The notes below the pieces were generated by a model. It was not told the DNA's origin. It was given only the letters and a program-made list of their open reading frames with translations, and did not search any database. Shown in pieces: positions 25,954-34,744 of a DNA stretch of 36,885 nt. Position 1 is the first letter of the stretch; each line of letters begins with the position of its first letter. The stretch comes from JAJTGZ01 sp964403525 (lineage in GTDB: Bacteria > Planctomycetota > Phycisphaerae > Phycisphaerales > UBA1924): assembly GCA_964403525.1 (NCBI GenBank), contig CAYOGE010000036.1, forward strand, positions 1-36,885, read 5' to 3'. The position numbers were made by a program, and so were the translations under genes.

Positions 25954-26912
25954 TGAGCACGCGGCCCTCGGTATTCTGCGGCCTTGCTGTCACCGTTCTG
26001 CTGGCCGCGGGCGTGGCGGTTTCGGCCCACGCCCAGCCGGGCGACCAGCCGGTCAGCGGCGAGCGCGAGCGCTCGCGCGCGACTGGTCAGCCCACCCTGG
26101 ATGCCAAGGGGCTGCGCGAGCTGCTCGAACGACGGATGGAAGAGCATCGAGCGAACGGCAAGCGGATCGAGGAGGCCCTGCAGAGGCTCAACGGCGGGGC
26201 CGATGCCGCCACGGTGAGCCGCGAGTATTTCGACGCCATCCGTGAAGCCCGGCGTCCCGGTGCCGGCACCCGCGGCGCTCCCGCCGGTGAAGAAGGTGCC
26301 GGCTCGCCCGGCGCTCAGCGACCGGGTAAAGAGCCGGGCGGTGGGATGGGGCGCGGCTCCGAGTTTGGGATGTTCGGCGGGCCGAAGCTGAGCGCGGAGG
26401 AGCGCGCCGCAGCGATCAAGGTGCTGGAAGACCGGCACCCGGATTTGGTGGCAAAGGTGGTTGCTCTCGCCGGGGGGAGCAGCGAGACGCTCTCACGATT
26501 CAAAGAGGCCGTGGCCGCGAGGGTTCGCACGCTCGAAGCCACGCGCGAGAAGGACCCGGAGGAAGCGGCCCTGCGGCTGACGGAACTGAGCACCGGGCTC
26601 GACCTCATGCGCCTGGGGCGCGAGCTTGCCGACGCCAAGAAGCAGGGCAACCTTGAAACGGCGGGGCCGGCCCTGCGGGCCCGTCTGGTCGAGGCGCTGT
26701 CGACGCAGTTTGACGCGCGTCAGCAACTGTCGAAGCTTCTGCTCAAGCGGCTCCGGGAAGGCGCAGACAAGCAGGAAGCCGAGATCATCGCCAAAGACAA
26801 CGACCGCGCGGGCCTGATCAACAAGCGCACCGAAGACTTCCTGAAAATGATCGAACGGGGCCGGCGAGGGGAGAGCCGCGAGGGCGAAAGTGCTCCCAGC
26901 GCAAAGCCCTGA
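25953..26912 (+). CDS. Exported helical protein of a three-gene sigma operon, function unknown
   Basis: Protein of 319 residues. A signal peptide ends near residue 27 (VSAHA, then QPGDQ). The rest is highly charged and almost all helical. A predicted coiled coil, LRELLERRMEEHRANGKRIEEALQRL, lies at about 50-75, followed by a Gly/Pro-rich linker near 105-145. A second helical region, about 150-300, has AAIKVLEDRHPDLVAKV and LRARLVEALSTQFDARQQLSKLLLKRLREG. The layout recalls periplasmic helical sensors or chaperones of the Spy/CpxP or heavy-metal-resistance type, but no signature proves it. Encoded last in the sigma/anti-sigma operon, it could sense envelope stress for that module. Confidence 0.75.
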   Translation: MSTRPSVFCGLAVTVLLAAGVAVSAHAQPGDQPVSGERERSRATGQPTLDAKGLRELLERRMEEHRANGKRIEEALQRLNGGADAATVSREYFDAIREARRPGAGTRGAPAGEEGAGSPGAQRPGKEPGGGMGRGSEFGMFGGPKLSAEERAAAIKVLEDRHPDLVAKVVALAGGSSETLSRFKEAVAARVRTLEATREKDPEEAALRLTELSTGLDLMRLGRELADAKKQGNLETAGPALRARLVEALSTQFDARQQLSKLLLKRLREGADKQEAEIIAKDNDRAGLINKRTEDFLKMIERGRRGESREGESAPSAKP

Positions 26913-26932
26913 GTTGTCGCGAGGGCGATCGA

Positions 26933-27388
26933 TCAACTTACAACCGAGCCGGGCGCGATATCAGCGTCTGGCCGAAGCAGGATCACACGACGGACGATCG
27001 TCGGGTCCGCCGCGGCGGCCTCTTTGGGGGTCTCGCTCGCCGCGAGCAGCATGCCGCGTGACTCTTCGCCGCGGAGCATGCGGGGCGCAAGGTTCGCAAC
27101 GATGATGATCAGCCGCCCGACCAATTCCTCAGGCTTGTAGGCTTCGCGGATTCCTGCGCAGATCTGGCGCGGCGTGCCGGAACCATCGTCGAGTTGAAGC
27201 TTGAGCAGCTTGTCCGCCTTCGGGTGGTTCTCGGCCTGAACGATCCTCGCAACGCGCAGGTCGACCTTCGCAAAGTCGTCAAAGGCGATCACGGGCTTCG
27301 GTCCGCCCGGTGTCGGCGCGGCGGCCGGTGCAGGGGCAGCGGGTGAGGGTGCGGCGGGGACCGGTGCGGCGGGGGTTGGATCGGGCAT
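26933..27388 (-). CDS. Free-standing tRNA-binding OB-fold protein (MetRS C-terminal/CsaA-like)
   Basis: Protein of 151 residues. The first 35 or so are a Pro/Ala-rich flexible stretch. The rest is the EMAP/Arc1p-type tRNA-binding OB fold: FAKVDLRVARIVQAENHPKADKLLKLQLDDG, ICAGIREAYKPEELVGRLIIIVANLAPRMLRGEESRGMLLAA. This is very close to the C-terminal domain of bacterial methionyl-tRNA synthetase, where it tightens tRNA binding and mediates dimerisation. Here it stands alone with no MetRS in the window. It might be the detached MetRS beta part or a CsaA-type chaperone. I use the ATG at 27388; a frame back to 27439 overlaps the next gene. It lies 35 bases after the large operon on the same strand and converges on the sigma operon with a 20-base gap. 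Confidence 0.85.
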   Translation of the reverse strand: MPDPTPAAPVPAAPSPAAPAPAAAPTPGGPKPVIAFDDFAKVDLRVARIVQAENHPKADKLLKLQLDDGSGTPRQICAGIREAYKPEELVGRLIIIVANLAPRMLRGEESRGMLLAASETPKEAAAADPTIVRRVILLRPDADIAPGSVVS

Positions 27389-27423
27389 GGGGCAGAGTTT
27401 AGCGCGCAGCTGCGCGAACGCCG

Positions 27424-28320
27424 CTACGGCGCGACCCATCCCCCGTTGCGCCAGAGCGTTGCGTGCGGGTCAACCCCGAACGAGACGGCAAGGTCCGCGG
27501 GGTTTGGGTCCCTCAGCGGCTCGCCGTCATCGGCAAGGATCTGGGCCGACCACGATCGATAGGCCCCTCGTAGCAGGAATGACTCGGCCCTGAACTGCTT
27601 CAGGAGCTCCGCGTCGGTGAGCTTGGGGCCGGGGTTCCCGTCGCAGTAAGGGCACAGCGTGCTCTCGTTGGCACGGGTCACGATGCGCCGGTTCTTGCAC
27701 GTTGGGCAGGCGGGCCAGTCAGCGATCCATTTGAGCACGGGCTGGCCCGCGGCCGGATCGCCGGTGATTGCGACCTGGTTCAAAGCGAGAAGCTCGCGGA
27801 CGCCTTCCCGGATGAGGTACTGCTCGGCGCGTCGGCCTTCACCCGAGCGGGCAAGTCCCATGGCGGTTGCGAGTTGGAAGGCAACAGTCTCCGGCACCGC
27901 GGCCGGCAGTCGGGCCGACGCCGAAGCGGCGCGGTCGCCGGGCGGTGCCACTTGGTCACCGATCGCGGCGAGCCATCGTCTCTCGGGCTCGATCCGCGTC
28001 AGCGAGGCGAGGCCGAGCGTTGCGCTGCGGGCAAGTTCGCCGTCGCCGGGCTGGTTGCGAGCGCGGTACATCTCGAACGCGAGCACAAACAGGGTGCGGG
28101 CAACGTCCCTGGAGGGCTTGTCAGTGCCGGCCTCGGCCGCGAGCTCTTCCGCAAGAAGAAAATACGCCTGCGGGTTCTGCGGGTTGAGCGCCGTCAGGCG
28201 CTCGGCGAGGCCGGGGACGGTGGACGGCAGACCGGACGCGGGACCGCTGCCGGGCTGACGCTCACCCGCGCCGGCCAGCAACAAAGCGACCACCGCCGCA
28301 AGACACACCCCGGTCTTCAT
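27424..28320 (-). CDS. Exb7: exported protein with C4 zinc finger, last gene of the Exb-like operon
   Basis: Protein of 298 residues. Residues 1-18 form a signal peptide (MKTGVCLAAVVALLLAGAG). The N-terminal half looks like a helical repeat (LTALNPQNPQAYFLLAEELAAEAG). A DnaJ-like finger at about 210-240 has CPTCKN and CPYCDGNPG, that is two CxxC pairs about 17 residues apart. A zinc finger in an exported protein is unusual, as the pairs could instead form disulfides outside the cytoplasm. The ATG at 28320 overlaps the preceding stop by four bases. I do not recognise a family. Its place in the operon suggests it works with the ExbB/ExbD machine. Confidence 0.72.
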   Translation of the reverse strand: MKTGVCLAAVVALLLAGAGERQPGSGPASGLPSTVPGLAERLTALNPQNPQAYFLLAEELAAEAGTDKPSRDVARTLFVLAFEMYRARNQPGDGELARSATLGLASLTRIEPERRWLAAIGDQVAPPGDRAASASARLPAAVPETVAFQLATAMGLARSGEGRRAEQYLIREGVRELLALNQVAITGDPAAGQPVLKWIADWPACPTCKNRRIVTRANESTLCPYCDGNPGPKLTDAELLKQFRAESFLLRGAYRSWSAQILADDGEPLRDPNPADLAVSFGVDPHATLWRNGGWVAP

Positions 28321-31088
28321 AGCGGTTCTCCAAGCCGCAGCGCCCAGAGGCGCAGCGCGACCTCTTCGGTCGCTCGGATCTGCGCAGCGACCGAGCGCGC
28401 CACGTTTCGGTTCTGGCTCAAGACCGTCAAGAGCGAACGGCACTGATCTGCCGCCGCGGGGCGCTCGGCCGCCACGATCACCGCGAGGGCCTCAACGGCC
28501 GAAACCTGGTTCGCCGCGAACGCCTGGGGCAGTCCGTGAGCGACAAGCAGACGCCCGGCGCGCGCGCGGTCGAGCGCATCGGGGTGGATCAGCGCAGTCG
28601 GCGACGGGATCTGCTGGCGGATCTGCATCAGGAACGCTGCGTACGCCCTCGCCGCTGCGCTCACCGACTCGACGGGACCGTCGGCGTCTGAAACTTCGCC
28701 CGCCGCCTCGCCCGAGACCGTGGTCCACGACTCCGCAAGCACCGCGGCGGCGCGGTCTGCGGCCACCGTCGAGTTGCTCGCGGCCAGCAGCGTGAGCAGA
28801 CGCTCAACGAGCGCGCGGCGGAAATGGATCGCCCAGCGGTCGTTCCCGACCGGGAGCGCCCCCGCGAGCGTGAACTGCCCAAGGAACTCGCCCGCGTTGC
28901 TCGATTGCTTGATCTTCGGCAGAACCTCAAGCACCGCGTTGACCATCGCGGGGTGGTCGATCCGTTTGAGCGCGGCCTTCTGAGCGGCCGCACGCGTCTC
29001 GCCGGAAGAAAGAAGCGCGGCCTCGGCGAGGACTTCGCAATCAACCGAGCCGGGCGCGGGGGCTTGCTCGAACTCGGCTATGCGGCCAAGACGGGCCGCG
29101 GCGGTCCGGCTTTCTGAAAGGAAACGCCGCGCCCACTCGCCGTCCTCAGCGACCTTGAAGCTCAGCACAAATAGCGACCCCGACGGTGGAGAAGTCCGAA
29201 CGACAACCGGCGCGGGCAGCCCGCGCGAGCGCAGCGACGCCGCCTGGCTGAGCGTGGCCATTTCTGAGGCGGAATCGAGCTGCTCAAGATCGCCGGTCGC
29301 CTGATCGGCGCGGCCCACGGCCGCCCTCGCCGCCTCGAACCAGTCGGCGTTCGCGCCCCCGCCCCCGGCGCGGGCGGCGTTCGCCGCTCGCGACCAGGCC
29401 TCGGCGTAGCGCGCCCGCAGGTCGTCACGCTCCGCCTGGGTTGCGCCCGCCGAGAGAACCATTGTGGCCTCGACACCCGCCGCCGAAGACTTGGTGGCAA
29501 CGGCCGCGGTGATCAGGTGGATGTCGCCGTTCGAAAACCGCGTGTCGGCGAGCCAGGAGAGCACCCGGTCGCGACCGGCGTCACCCTCTCTGAACCGCAC
29601 CTGGCCCAAGAGTACAGAAGCAAACTCGAACACCGCCCGGCTCTGCGAGGCGTCCCGCGCCGAGGTCAGCAGGCGCTCAACCGTGTCGAGCACGACCGCG
29701 TCGTTGCGACGCACCGCATCGTCGGCCGTTCCGCCAAGACCGGTCGCCGAGCGGAGCGCCGTCAACCAGTGGTCCGCCTGCGCCCGCGTCACCGTCGACG
29801 GCTGGTCCGCGTCAACAAGCAGCAGCGGCGGCAGCGACTGCAGCGCATCAACGGCCGCCTCGTCGAACGTTGAACTCGAACGTCTGCCGGCACGCTGATC
29901 CCGGGTTGCTTCGGCCAGCACCTCGCGGCACACCTGCTGCACCGTTGCCGGCAACTCACGCTCGCGGCTGAGCACCGCTGCCAGGCCGGCGGTGGCCGTT
30001 ACGTGCCACACAGCCGCCGGAGATGCCGGGTCTGCCGGCTTGGACTGGAGCGTTCTCAAGAACGAGCCGCGCGTTTCGTCCGCCCGAGCGAGGTCAACAC
30101 CGCCCGCCGCGATGGCCTGCACAACCGCTACGCGCGTGCCCGGGTCGATCCGCGGCCACCACTTGCGGAGCGTCTCGATGCCCGCGAGGATCGTGCGTTC
30201 ACGCTCCGCAGCAGGAACAGACCGGCCCAGTGCATCGACCAGTTCACGGGCAAAGATGCGCCCGTCGGGCGGCCCCTCCACCGCTGGGGGTGACGGGTGT
30301 GCGGGGGCTTCGTTGACGGGCGTCTCGTTCGGGCCGGCCTTCACCGGTGACGCGGGTTGCGGCGCAGCCTGCGGTGCCGGTGTGCGCTGTCTGTTGGTAA
30401 TCGCGACAATCGCCACGATCGAGACCGCGACGATGCCGATCGTGACAACCGCGCCCGCCGCCATCCACAGACGCTGCCTGCCGCGATCAACGCGTGGGCT
30501 GAACGCGTACTCACTCCGTGCCGAGCCCGCCGGATGACGCGGGCTGAATCGCTCCGGGTTTGAGTCCGGCTCGACCGGCACGACGAGCTCGGCGAGAAAG
30601 CGATCGACGGCCTCCGAGGGCAGCCCGTCGGCCTCAGCCAGCGCGTAAAGCTGCGCGATCGTTCGGGGCGATGCGCCGGCAGTTGCGACCAGCGCTCGTG
30701 CCTGCTTTCTGAACGCGCGCTCAGCCTGCGATGCGATCGGCTCGTGAGGGAAGCGCGAAGCGGCAGGCGCCGACGGCCCGGCCCTCATCACCGATGGCGA
30801 CGGCGCAGGGTCAAGCGCGCCCTCGAGTTCCGGCGTCCACTCTGCCCCCGGCCCTTCGATCATCTGAGCCGCGATCGACCGCAGAACGCGCGCAAGAAGA
30901 TGTGCATCCGCGTCCGCGGGGTGCTCGGCCAGTTTCTCCAGGCGCAGCCTGAGCGAAGCCAGCACTTCGTCGCGCGGCGCACCGGGCGCAACGCCAACCA
31001 TCGTCTCGGGCCAGAGCGGATCGAACCCGTTGAGGGCTTCCTGACCGAAGTAGTTGGCGATCAGTTCCTTGGCCTTGCGTGGGGTCAT
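28317..31088 (-). CDS. Exb6: large single-pass membrane protein with helical repeats
   Basis: Protein of 923 residues. Residues 1-80 form a small helical cytoplasmic domain (MTPRKAKELIANYFGQEALNGFD, DADAHLLARVLRSIAAQM). A second cytoplasmic helical domain lies at about 110-170 (SQAERAFRKQARALVATAGASPRTIAQLYALAE). One membrane helix spans about 207-230 (LWMAAGAVVTIGIVAVSIVAIVAI). A Pro/Ala linker and roughly 650 residues of alpha-helical, probably TPR/HEAT-like, extracytoplasmic repeat follow. The start is the ATG at 31088, which overlaps the upstream stop by four bases; the frame is open to 31175 inside the preceding gene. The topology, with a short inner domain, one helix and a long outer arm, recalls TolA or TonB in outline but not in sequence. 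Confidence 0.82.
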   Translation of the reverse strand: MTPRKAKELIANYFGQEALNGFDPLWPETMVGVAPGAPRDEVLASLRLRLEKLAEHPADADAHLLARVLRSIAAQMIEGPGAEWTPELEGALDPAPSPSVMRAGPSAPAASRFPHEPIASQAERAFRKQARALVATAGASPRTIAQLYALAEADGLPSEAVDRFLAELVVPVEPDSNPERFSPRHPAGSARSEYAFSPRVDRGRQRLWMAAGAVVTIGIVAVSIVAIVAITNRQRTPAPQAAPQPASPVKAGPNETPVNEAPAHPSPPAVEGPPDGRIFARELVDALGRSVPAAERERTILAGIETLRKWWPRIDPGTRVAVVQAIAAGGVDLARADETRGSFLRTLQSKPADPASPAAVWHVTATAGLAAVLSRERELPATVQQVCREVLAEATRDQRAGRRSSSTFDEAAVDALQSLPPLLLVDADQPSTVTRAQADHWLTALRSATGLGGTADDAVRRNDAVVLDTVERLLTSARDASQSRAVFEFASVLLGQVRFREGDAGRDRVLSWLADTRFSNGDIHLITAAVATKSSAAGVEATMVLSAGATQAERDDLRARYAEAWSRAANAARAGGGGANADWFEAARAAVGRADQATGDLEQLDSASEMATLSQAASLRSRGLPAPVVVRTSPPSGSLFVLSFKVAEDGEWARRFLSESRTAAARLGRIAEFEQAPAPGSVDCEVLAEAALLSSGETRAAAQKAALKRIDHPAMVNAVLEVLPKIKQSSNAGEFLGQFTLAGALPVGNDRWAIHFRRALVERLLTLLAASNSTVAADRAAAVLAESWTTVSGEAAGEVSDADGPVESVSAAARAYAAFLMQIRQQIPSPTALIHPDALDRARAGRLLVAHGLPQAFAANQVSAVEALAVIVAAERPAAADQCRSLLTVLSQNRNVARSVAAQIRATEEVALRLWALRLGEPL

Positions 31089-33919
31089 CTCGCTCCCCCT
31101 TGCGGCGTGGGGGCCTGCGGCAGCCCCGGATCGGCTCCCAGCCGCGCACCGAGTTCCTTGATCTTTGTTGCCCACGGCTCCGGGCCGGAGGGATACAGGA
31201 TCAGGTGCTGCGTAACCGCCGCTCGCGCGCCGGCCGCGTCCGCGTTGGCCAGCAGGCGGAAGAACTCGTACTTCGCACGGTGCCAGGCCGCCGAACCGTC
31301 ACGCTCGACGTCGGCGATCGTTCGCCATGCATCGGATGCGGCCTTTGCGTCCCCCGCCCCTTCTGACAGTTCGGCGATCCGCGTGAGCGATTCGATCGAG
31401 GGCCCCCGCGCGCTGACGAGTGCCCGGTCCAGACGCAGCGCCGCGTCACGGGCGGCGGCGTCGCCTGCGCTGCGCCACAGCACCGCCCCACCCTCGGCCA
31501 CGCGCGACACAATCACCGCCGACTGGGCGTCCTGCAGCGCGGCCGCGTTTGGGAGTATCTCATCGGTCAGCGGCAGACCGTTGGCGATGACGCGCCTGGC
31601 GGCGGAGACGCGCGACGCGTCGTCGCCGGCAGCCCTGAGTGCCGCGTCGGCGTGCTGGAGGAGCGCGCGCCGCGCCGCGGAATGAAATCGCCTGGCGCTT
31701 GCGAGCGCATCGGTCCCGGGCTTCGCCGTGTCCATCCTCGCGCGGATCGCCTCGGCGAGTGCGTCGGCCTTGTCGGTCTGGTCGCGGGCGAGGTTGATCT
31801 GTATCGAACGGAAGTCGAGCTCGTCGGCCCACTGCTGTGCCGGCACGTCGGTCTTGAAAAGCACCTGCTTGATGATCCCCATCACCTGCTCGGCCTTGGC
31901 CGCGTCGGGCGGCGTTGCGGAGAGCGCCGCGTCGAGCATCTGACGCCCAGTTGCCATCGCCCGCTCCACCGCCGCGGGGACCGAATCTCCGGTCGCCTCA
32001 AGGGCGGCCTTTCGATCAACAGTGAGCACCTCGTCGGCGACCCTCAAGTACCGGGCCGACGCGAACGGGCGGTCCATCGGCAGTGCGCTGCGGTAGAGCC
32101 GGTAGAGCAGCCGGGCGAGCTGACGCCTGGCCGCTTCGTAAGCGGGGGAGTCTTTGTTCACACTCTGGAGCACACGGACGGCCTCCTCGTCGGTCCGGTC
32201 TGTCCGGGCGATCGAGCGGAGCGTCAGAGCGACCGCCCTTTCACTCGACGGGTAAGTCTTGATAAACAGCGTGCTGAGCTGCTCGATCCGCTCGTCGATC
32301 GCCAGTTGATCGACCTTGCCGGGCTCTCGCGAGAGCGCCCGTTCGAGTGTGACGATCGCCAGGTACAGGTTCTCCTGCGCCGCCTGCAGGTCTCCGGAGT
32401 CACGAGACCGTTCAAAGGCGAGTGAGAATCGCTCCGCGGCATCGCGGAGCTTGCCCGCGAGGAACAGCGCGCGGGCGGATGTTGACGTCGCCACCCCCTG
32501 CTCGGCCTTGAACGCGGAGGCGTCAGCCTCCGTGGTCGAACGCAGCAACTGAGCCGCAGCGTCGTTGAAGGCGTTGATCAACTCCGGCGCGGCCACCGGC
32601 TCTTCCAGCGAGACGCCCGCCGCCTTCGCCGCCAGGACGGCTGACTCGTAGGTCTGCATGCCGCGCACGTACCCGGCGATGAAGCCTCCGCTCCCCACCG
32701 TTCCGTCGGCCAGGGTGTCGGGCCCGTACCGGCGAGCCAGGTCAAGCACGCTGGCAAGCTGTCTGCGGGCGATGAGATCGCCCACGGCCAGCCGCGCAAG
32801 CGAGCGGGCCAATGACAGCGTCGGGGGTGCTTGCGCTTCAAGGCCCGCGATCGCCAGCAGCCGCGCTGTCGCCGGATCGAGCGTTCCCGCATCGCCGGGC
32901 GCGGCACCCTCGGTTGCCTGCGGCGGGATCTTCACGGCATCGCCGGCGCCTTCACCCGCGGCCCGGGCGCGGCGCACGTCACGGTCAAGATCCGCCCACC
33001 GGCCGGCGCTTGAAAGCACGGTGATCCTCCAGCGCAGCAGCGAGGCCTTCGTGCCGGGATCAACGTTTGCCTGCTTCGCCAGCAGATCCAACCACGCGAC
33101 CGCGTCGGCGTCACGCCCTTGCAGCGATCTGAGCATGGCCAGCCCGACGACCGATCGAGCGATGTGCTCGTACTTCAGCAGGCCCTTGTCCATTTTCTCC
33201 GGCGTCGGCGTGTCACCGGCGGACAAAATGGCGTTGAAGGCTCGCTCCGCCTCCGCCGCGAGCGCCGCGTTCGGCTCGAGCATCGCGCTGTAGACACCCG
33301 ACCACCCGGCAAAGTACTGCGCCGTTGACCGCCAGCGGCGCGTATCGGCCAGTTCGCGCTCAAGGCGGTCAGAATCGGCGGGCCCGCTGTCGAGCGCCCT
33401 CACAAGCGAGTCTTCCCGTCGCACCAGTTCCCCAGCCAGGATCAACAGTTGGCTGCGCACGTCCCCCAGCGTGCGAACCGCCTCGTCCTTGTCCTGCGCC
33501 GGTGCGAGGCGCAGCCGCACACGCTCGGCCCGGTCCTCGGCGACGGTGTACCTCGTCTTCAGCAGGCCGATGCGCAGTTCGTACGCCTTGGCCTGCGGCA
33601 CCAGCTTCAGCAGGTTCTCGGCGTGAGCGACGATCTCGTCGCGCCGCGCCGCGTCGGGCGCATCGGCCAGCAACGACGCGTAGTGCTTGCCCAATCGTTC
33701 GGCGATCCGCAGACGCGCGTCGTTGTCCGCCGCCTTCATCGTCGCCGTCAGGTGCTCCAGCAGCAGCGGCTGCAGGTTCATGCGTTCGAGATAGTCAGCG
33801 ACCTGGTCCTGCTCGCTCAACGCCGGCGGCGCCCCGGTTGCCTGGCCGCAGGCACGCCCGCAGAGCACTAGCGCAAAGCCCACCGCGATCGCGAGATGGA
33901 GGTTACTTGCCCGCAACAT
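31085..33919 (-). CDS. Exb5: large exported TPR-like protein
   Basis: Protein of 944 residues. A signal peptide occupies about residues 1-25 (LHLAIAVGFALVLCGRACG). Apart from this there is no membrane helix. The mature chain is a long alpha-helical solenoid with TPR-like pairs, for example ARALFLAGKLRDAAERFSLAFERSRDSGDLQAAQENLYLAIVTLERAL near 475-525 and YEAARRQLARLLYRLYRSALPMDRPFASARYLRVADEVL near 610-650. It is probably periplasmic, or outer-membrane-associated. The start overlaps the upstream ExbD-like gene by 17 bases and the stop overlaps the next start by four. It has similar size and repeat character to Exb6, so the two may pair. Confidence 0.85.
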   Translation of the reverse strand: MLRASNLHLAIAVGFALVLCGRACGQATGAPPALSEQDQVADYLERMNLQPLLLEHLTATMKAADNDARLRIAERLGKHYASLLADAPDAARRDEIVAHAENLLKLVPQAKAYELRIGLLKTRYTVAEDRAERVRLRLAPAQDKDEAVRTLGDVRSQLLILAGELVRREDSLVRALDSGPADSDRLERELADTRRWRSTAQYFAGWSGVYSAMLEPNAALAAEAERAFNAILSAGDTPTPEKMDKGLLKYEHIARSVVGLAMLRSLQGRDADAVAWLDLLAKQANVDPGTKASLLRWRITVLSSAGRWADLDRDVRRARAAGEGAGDAVKIPPQATEGAAPGDAGTLDPATARLLAIAGLEAQAPPTLSLARSLARLAVGDLIARRQLASVLDLARRYGPDTLADGTVGSGGFIAGYVRGMQTYESAVLAAKAAGVSLEEPVAAPELINAFNDAAAQLLRSTTEADASAFKAEQGVATSTSARALFLAGKLRDAAERFSLAFERSRDSGDLQAAQENLYLAIVTLERALSREPGKVDQLAIDERIEQLSTLFIKTYPSSERAVALTLRSIARTDRTDEEAVRVLQSVNKDSPAYEAARRQLARLLYRLYRSALPMDRPFASARYLRVADEVLTVDRKAALEATGDSVPAAVERAMATGRQMLDAALSATPPDAAKAEQVMGIIKQVLFKTDVPAQQWADELDFRSIQINLARDQTDKADALAEAIRARMDTAKPGTDALASARRFHSAARRALLQHADAALRAAGDDASRVSAARRVIANGLPLTDEILPNAAALQDAQSAVIVSRVAEGGAVLWRSAGDAAARDAALRLDRALVSARGPSIESLTRIAELSEGAGDAKAASDAWRTIADVERDGSAAWHRAKYEFFRLLANADAAGARAAVTQHLILYPSGPEPWATKIKELGARLGADPGLPQAPTPQGGAR

Positions 33920-34319
33920 AGCTCACACGCGCGAATCCGGCGTCCCGCGCTGCCTGCAGCGCGGCGGCCGTCCACTGCACCGGCGCTTCGTCGGCGGCAC
34001 GCACAACGATGCCCGGCTCCTTGGGGAGTTTGGTCAGCAACACGGTCAGTTCTTCCTGCGTGCCGATCGACCGCGTGCCGAGCCGGTAGACCGGCTTGCC
34101 GCCGTCGACCTGCACCGTGAGCACCTGCGTGGAATAGTCACTCCCGCTGCCGGCCGCCCGCTTGCCCGTTGAGAGCGTCATCGGGAGTTCGCCCTCGGCC
34201 GCGGTGAGCGTTCCGGCCATGATGAAATAAAGCAGGAGAAAAAACACTACGTCGATCAGCGCCGCCAGCGGCAGACGGATGATCCCGGTGTCAGAGACGC
34301 GCCGCCGCGAAAAGTTCAT
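33903..34319 (-). CDS. Exb4: ExbD/TolR-like protein
   Basis: Protein of 138 residues. It has a short basic cytoplasmic N-terminus, one membrane helix at about 17-38 (LPLAALIDVVFFLLLYFIMAG) carrying the conserved aspartate D23, and a periplasmic domain of about 90 residues. In the ExbB/TolQ/MotA superfamily the aspartate carries protons through the channel. The periplasmic part lacks strong similarity to TolR beyond the general strand-helix pattern (VLTVQVDGGKPVYRLG, ELTVLLTKLP). The ATG at 34319 overlaps the stop of Exb3 by four bases. Together with Exb3 it provides two different ExbD-type subunits, as seen in several planctomycete loci. Confidence 0.9.
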   Translation of the reverse strand: MNFSRRRVSDTGIIRLPLAALIDVVFFLLLYFIMAGTLTAAEGELPMTLSTGKRAAGSGSDYSTQVLTVQVDGGKPVYRLGTRSIGTQEELTVLLTKLPKEPGIVVRAADEAPVQWTAAALQAARDAGFARVSYVAGK

Positions 34320-34744
34320 AAGCCTGCCCCCATCGTCGAGATCTTCCACTTGCGCACACCGGCCCGGGCGGCGTCTCTCGCCAGTTCGCTCAGGAGCCCG
34401 CTTCGGGCGGTCTGCTCGACGCGGATCGTGACGTCAAGCTCGCGCCCTCGCCCGTCCTTGTCGGCGTCGATCTCGTGCCGCAGGACCGCCAGCAGCGACT
34501 CTCGGGCAATCGGCGCGTTCTCCAGGCGCAGCGTGCCGTCCTGAAGCAGGTCGATCACGATCTCACGGGGCGACTCCGCCGCCGATTGCTCACCGGCTTG
34601 GCGCGGCAGATCGAGCGGCTCGCGCTGCGCCTGCGCGAACTGGCTCCCCATCACAAAGAACGCAAGCAACAGGAACGTCACGTCGATCAGGGCCGTCAGA
34701 TCGAACGAGTAGTCGGCCTCGGGCTTCGCTCGCAACAGGTTCAC
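34316..34744 (-). CDS. Exb3: ExbD/TolR-like protein
   Basis: Protein of 142 residues starting at a GTG. The membrane helix at about 14-35 (FDLTALIDVTFLLLAFFVMGSQ) holds the proton-carrying D21 in the canonical LIDVxFLLLxFF context. The periplasmic domain has the expected pattern (EIVIDLLQDGTLRLENAPI, then VTIRVEQTARSGLLSELARDAARAG). It is closer to textbook ExbD/TolR than Exb4. The start overlaps the ExbB stop by four bases (GTGA) and the stop overlaps the Exb4 start by four (ATGA). That ordering should give fixed stoichiometry of the channel subunits. Confidence 0.93.
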   Translation of the reverse strand: MNLLRAKPEADYSFDLTALIDVTFLLLAFFVMGSQFAQAQREPLDLPRQAGEQSAAESPREIVIDLLQDGTLRLENAPIARESLLAVLRHEIDADKDGRGRELDVTIRVEQTARSGLLSELARDAARAGVRKWKISTMGAGL

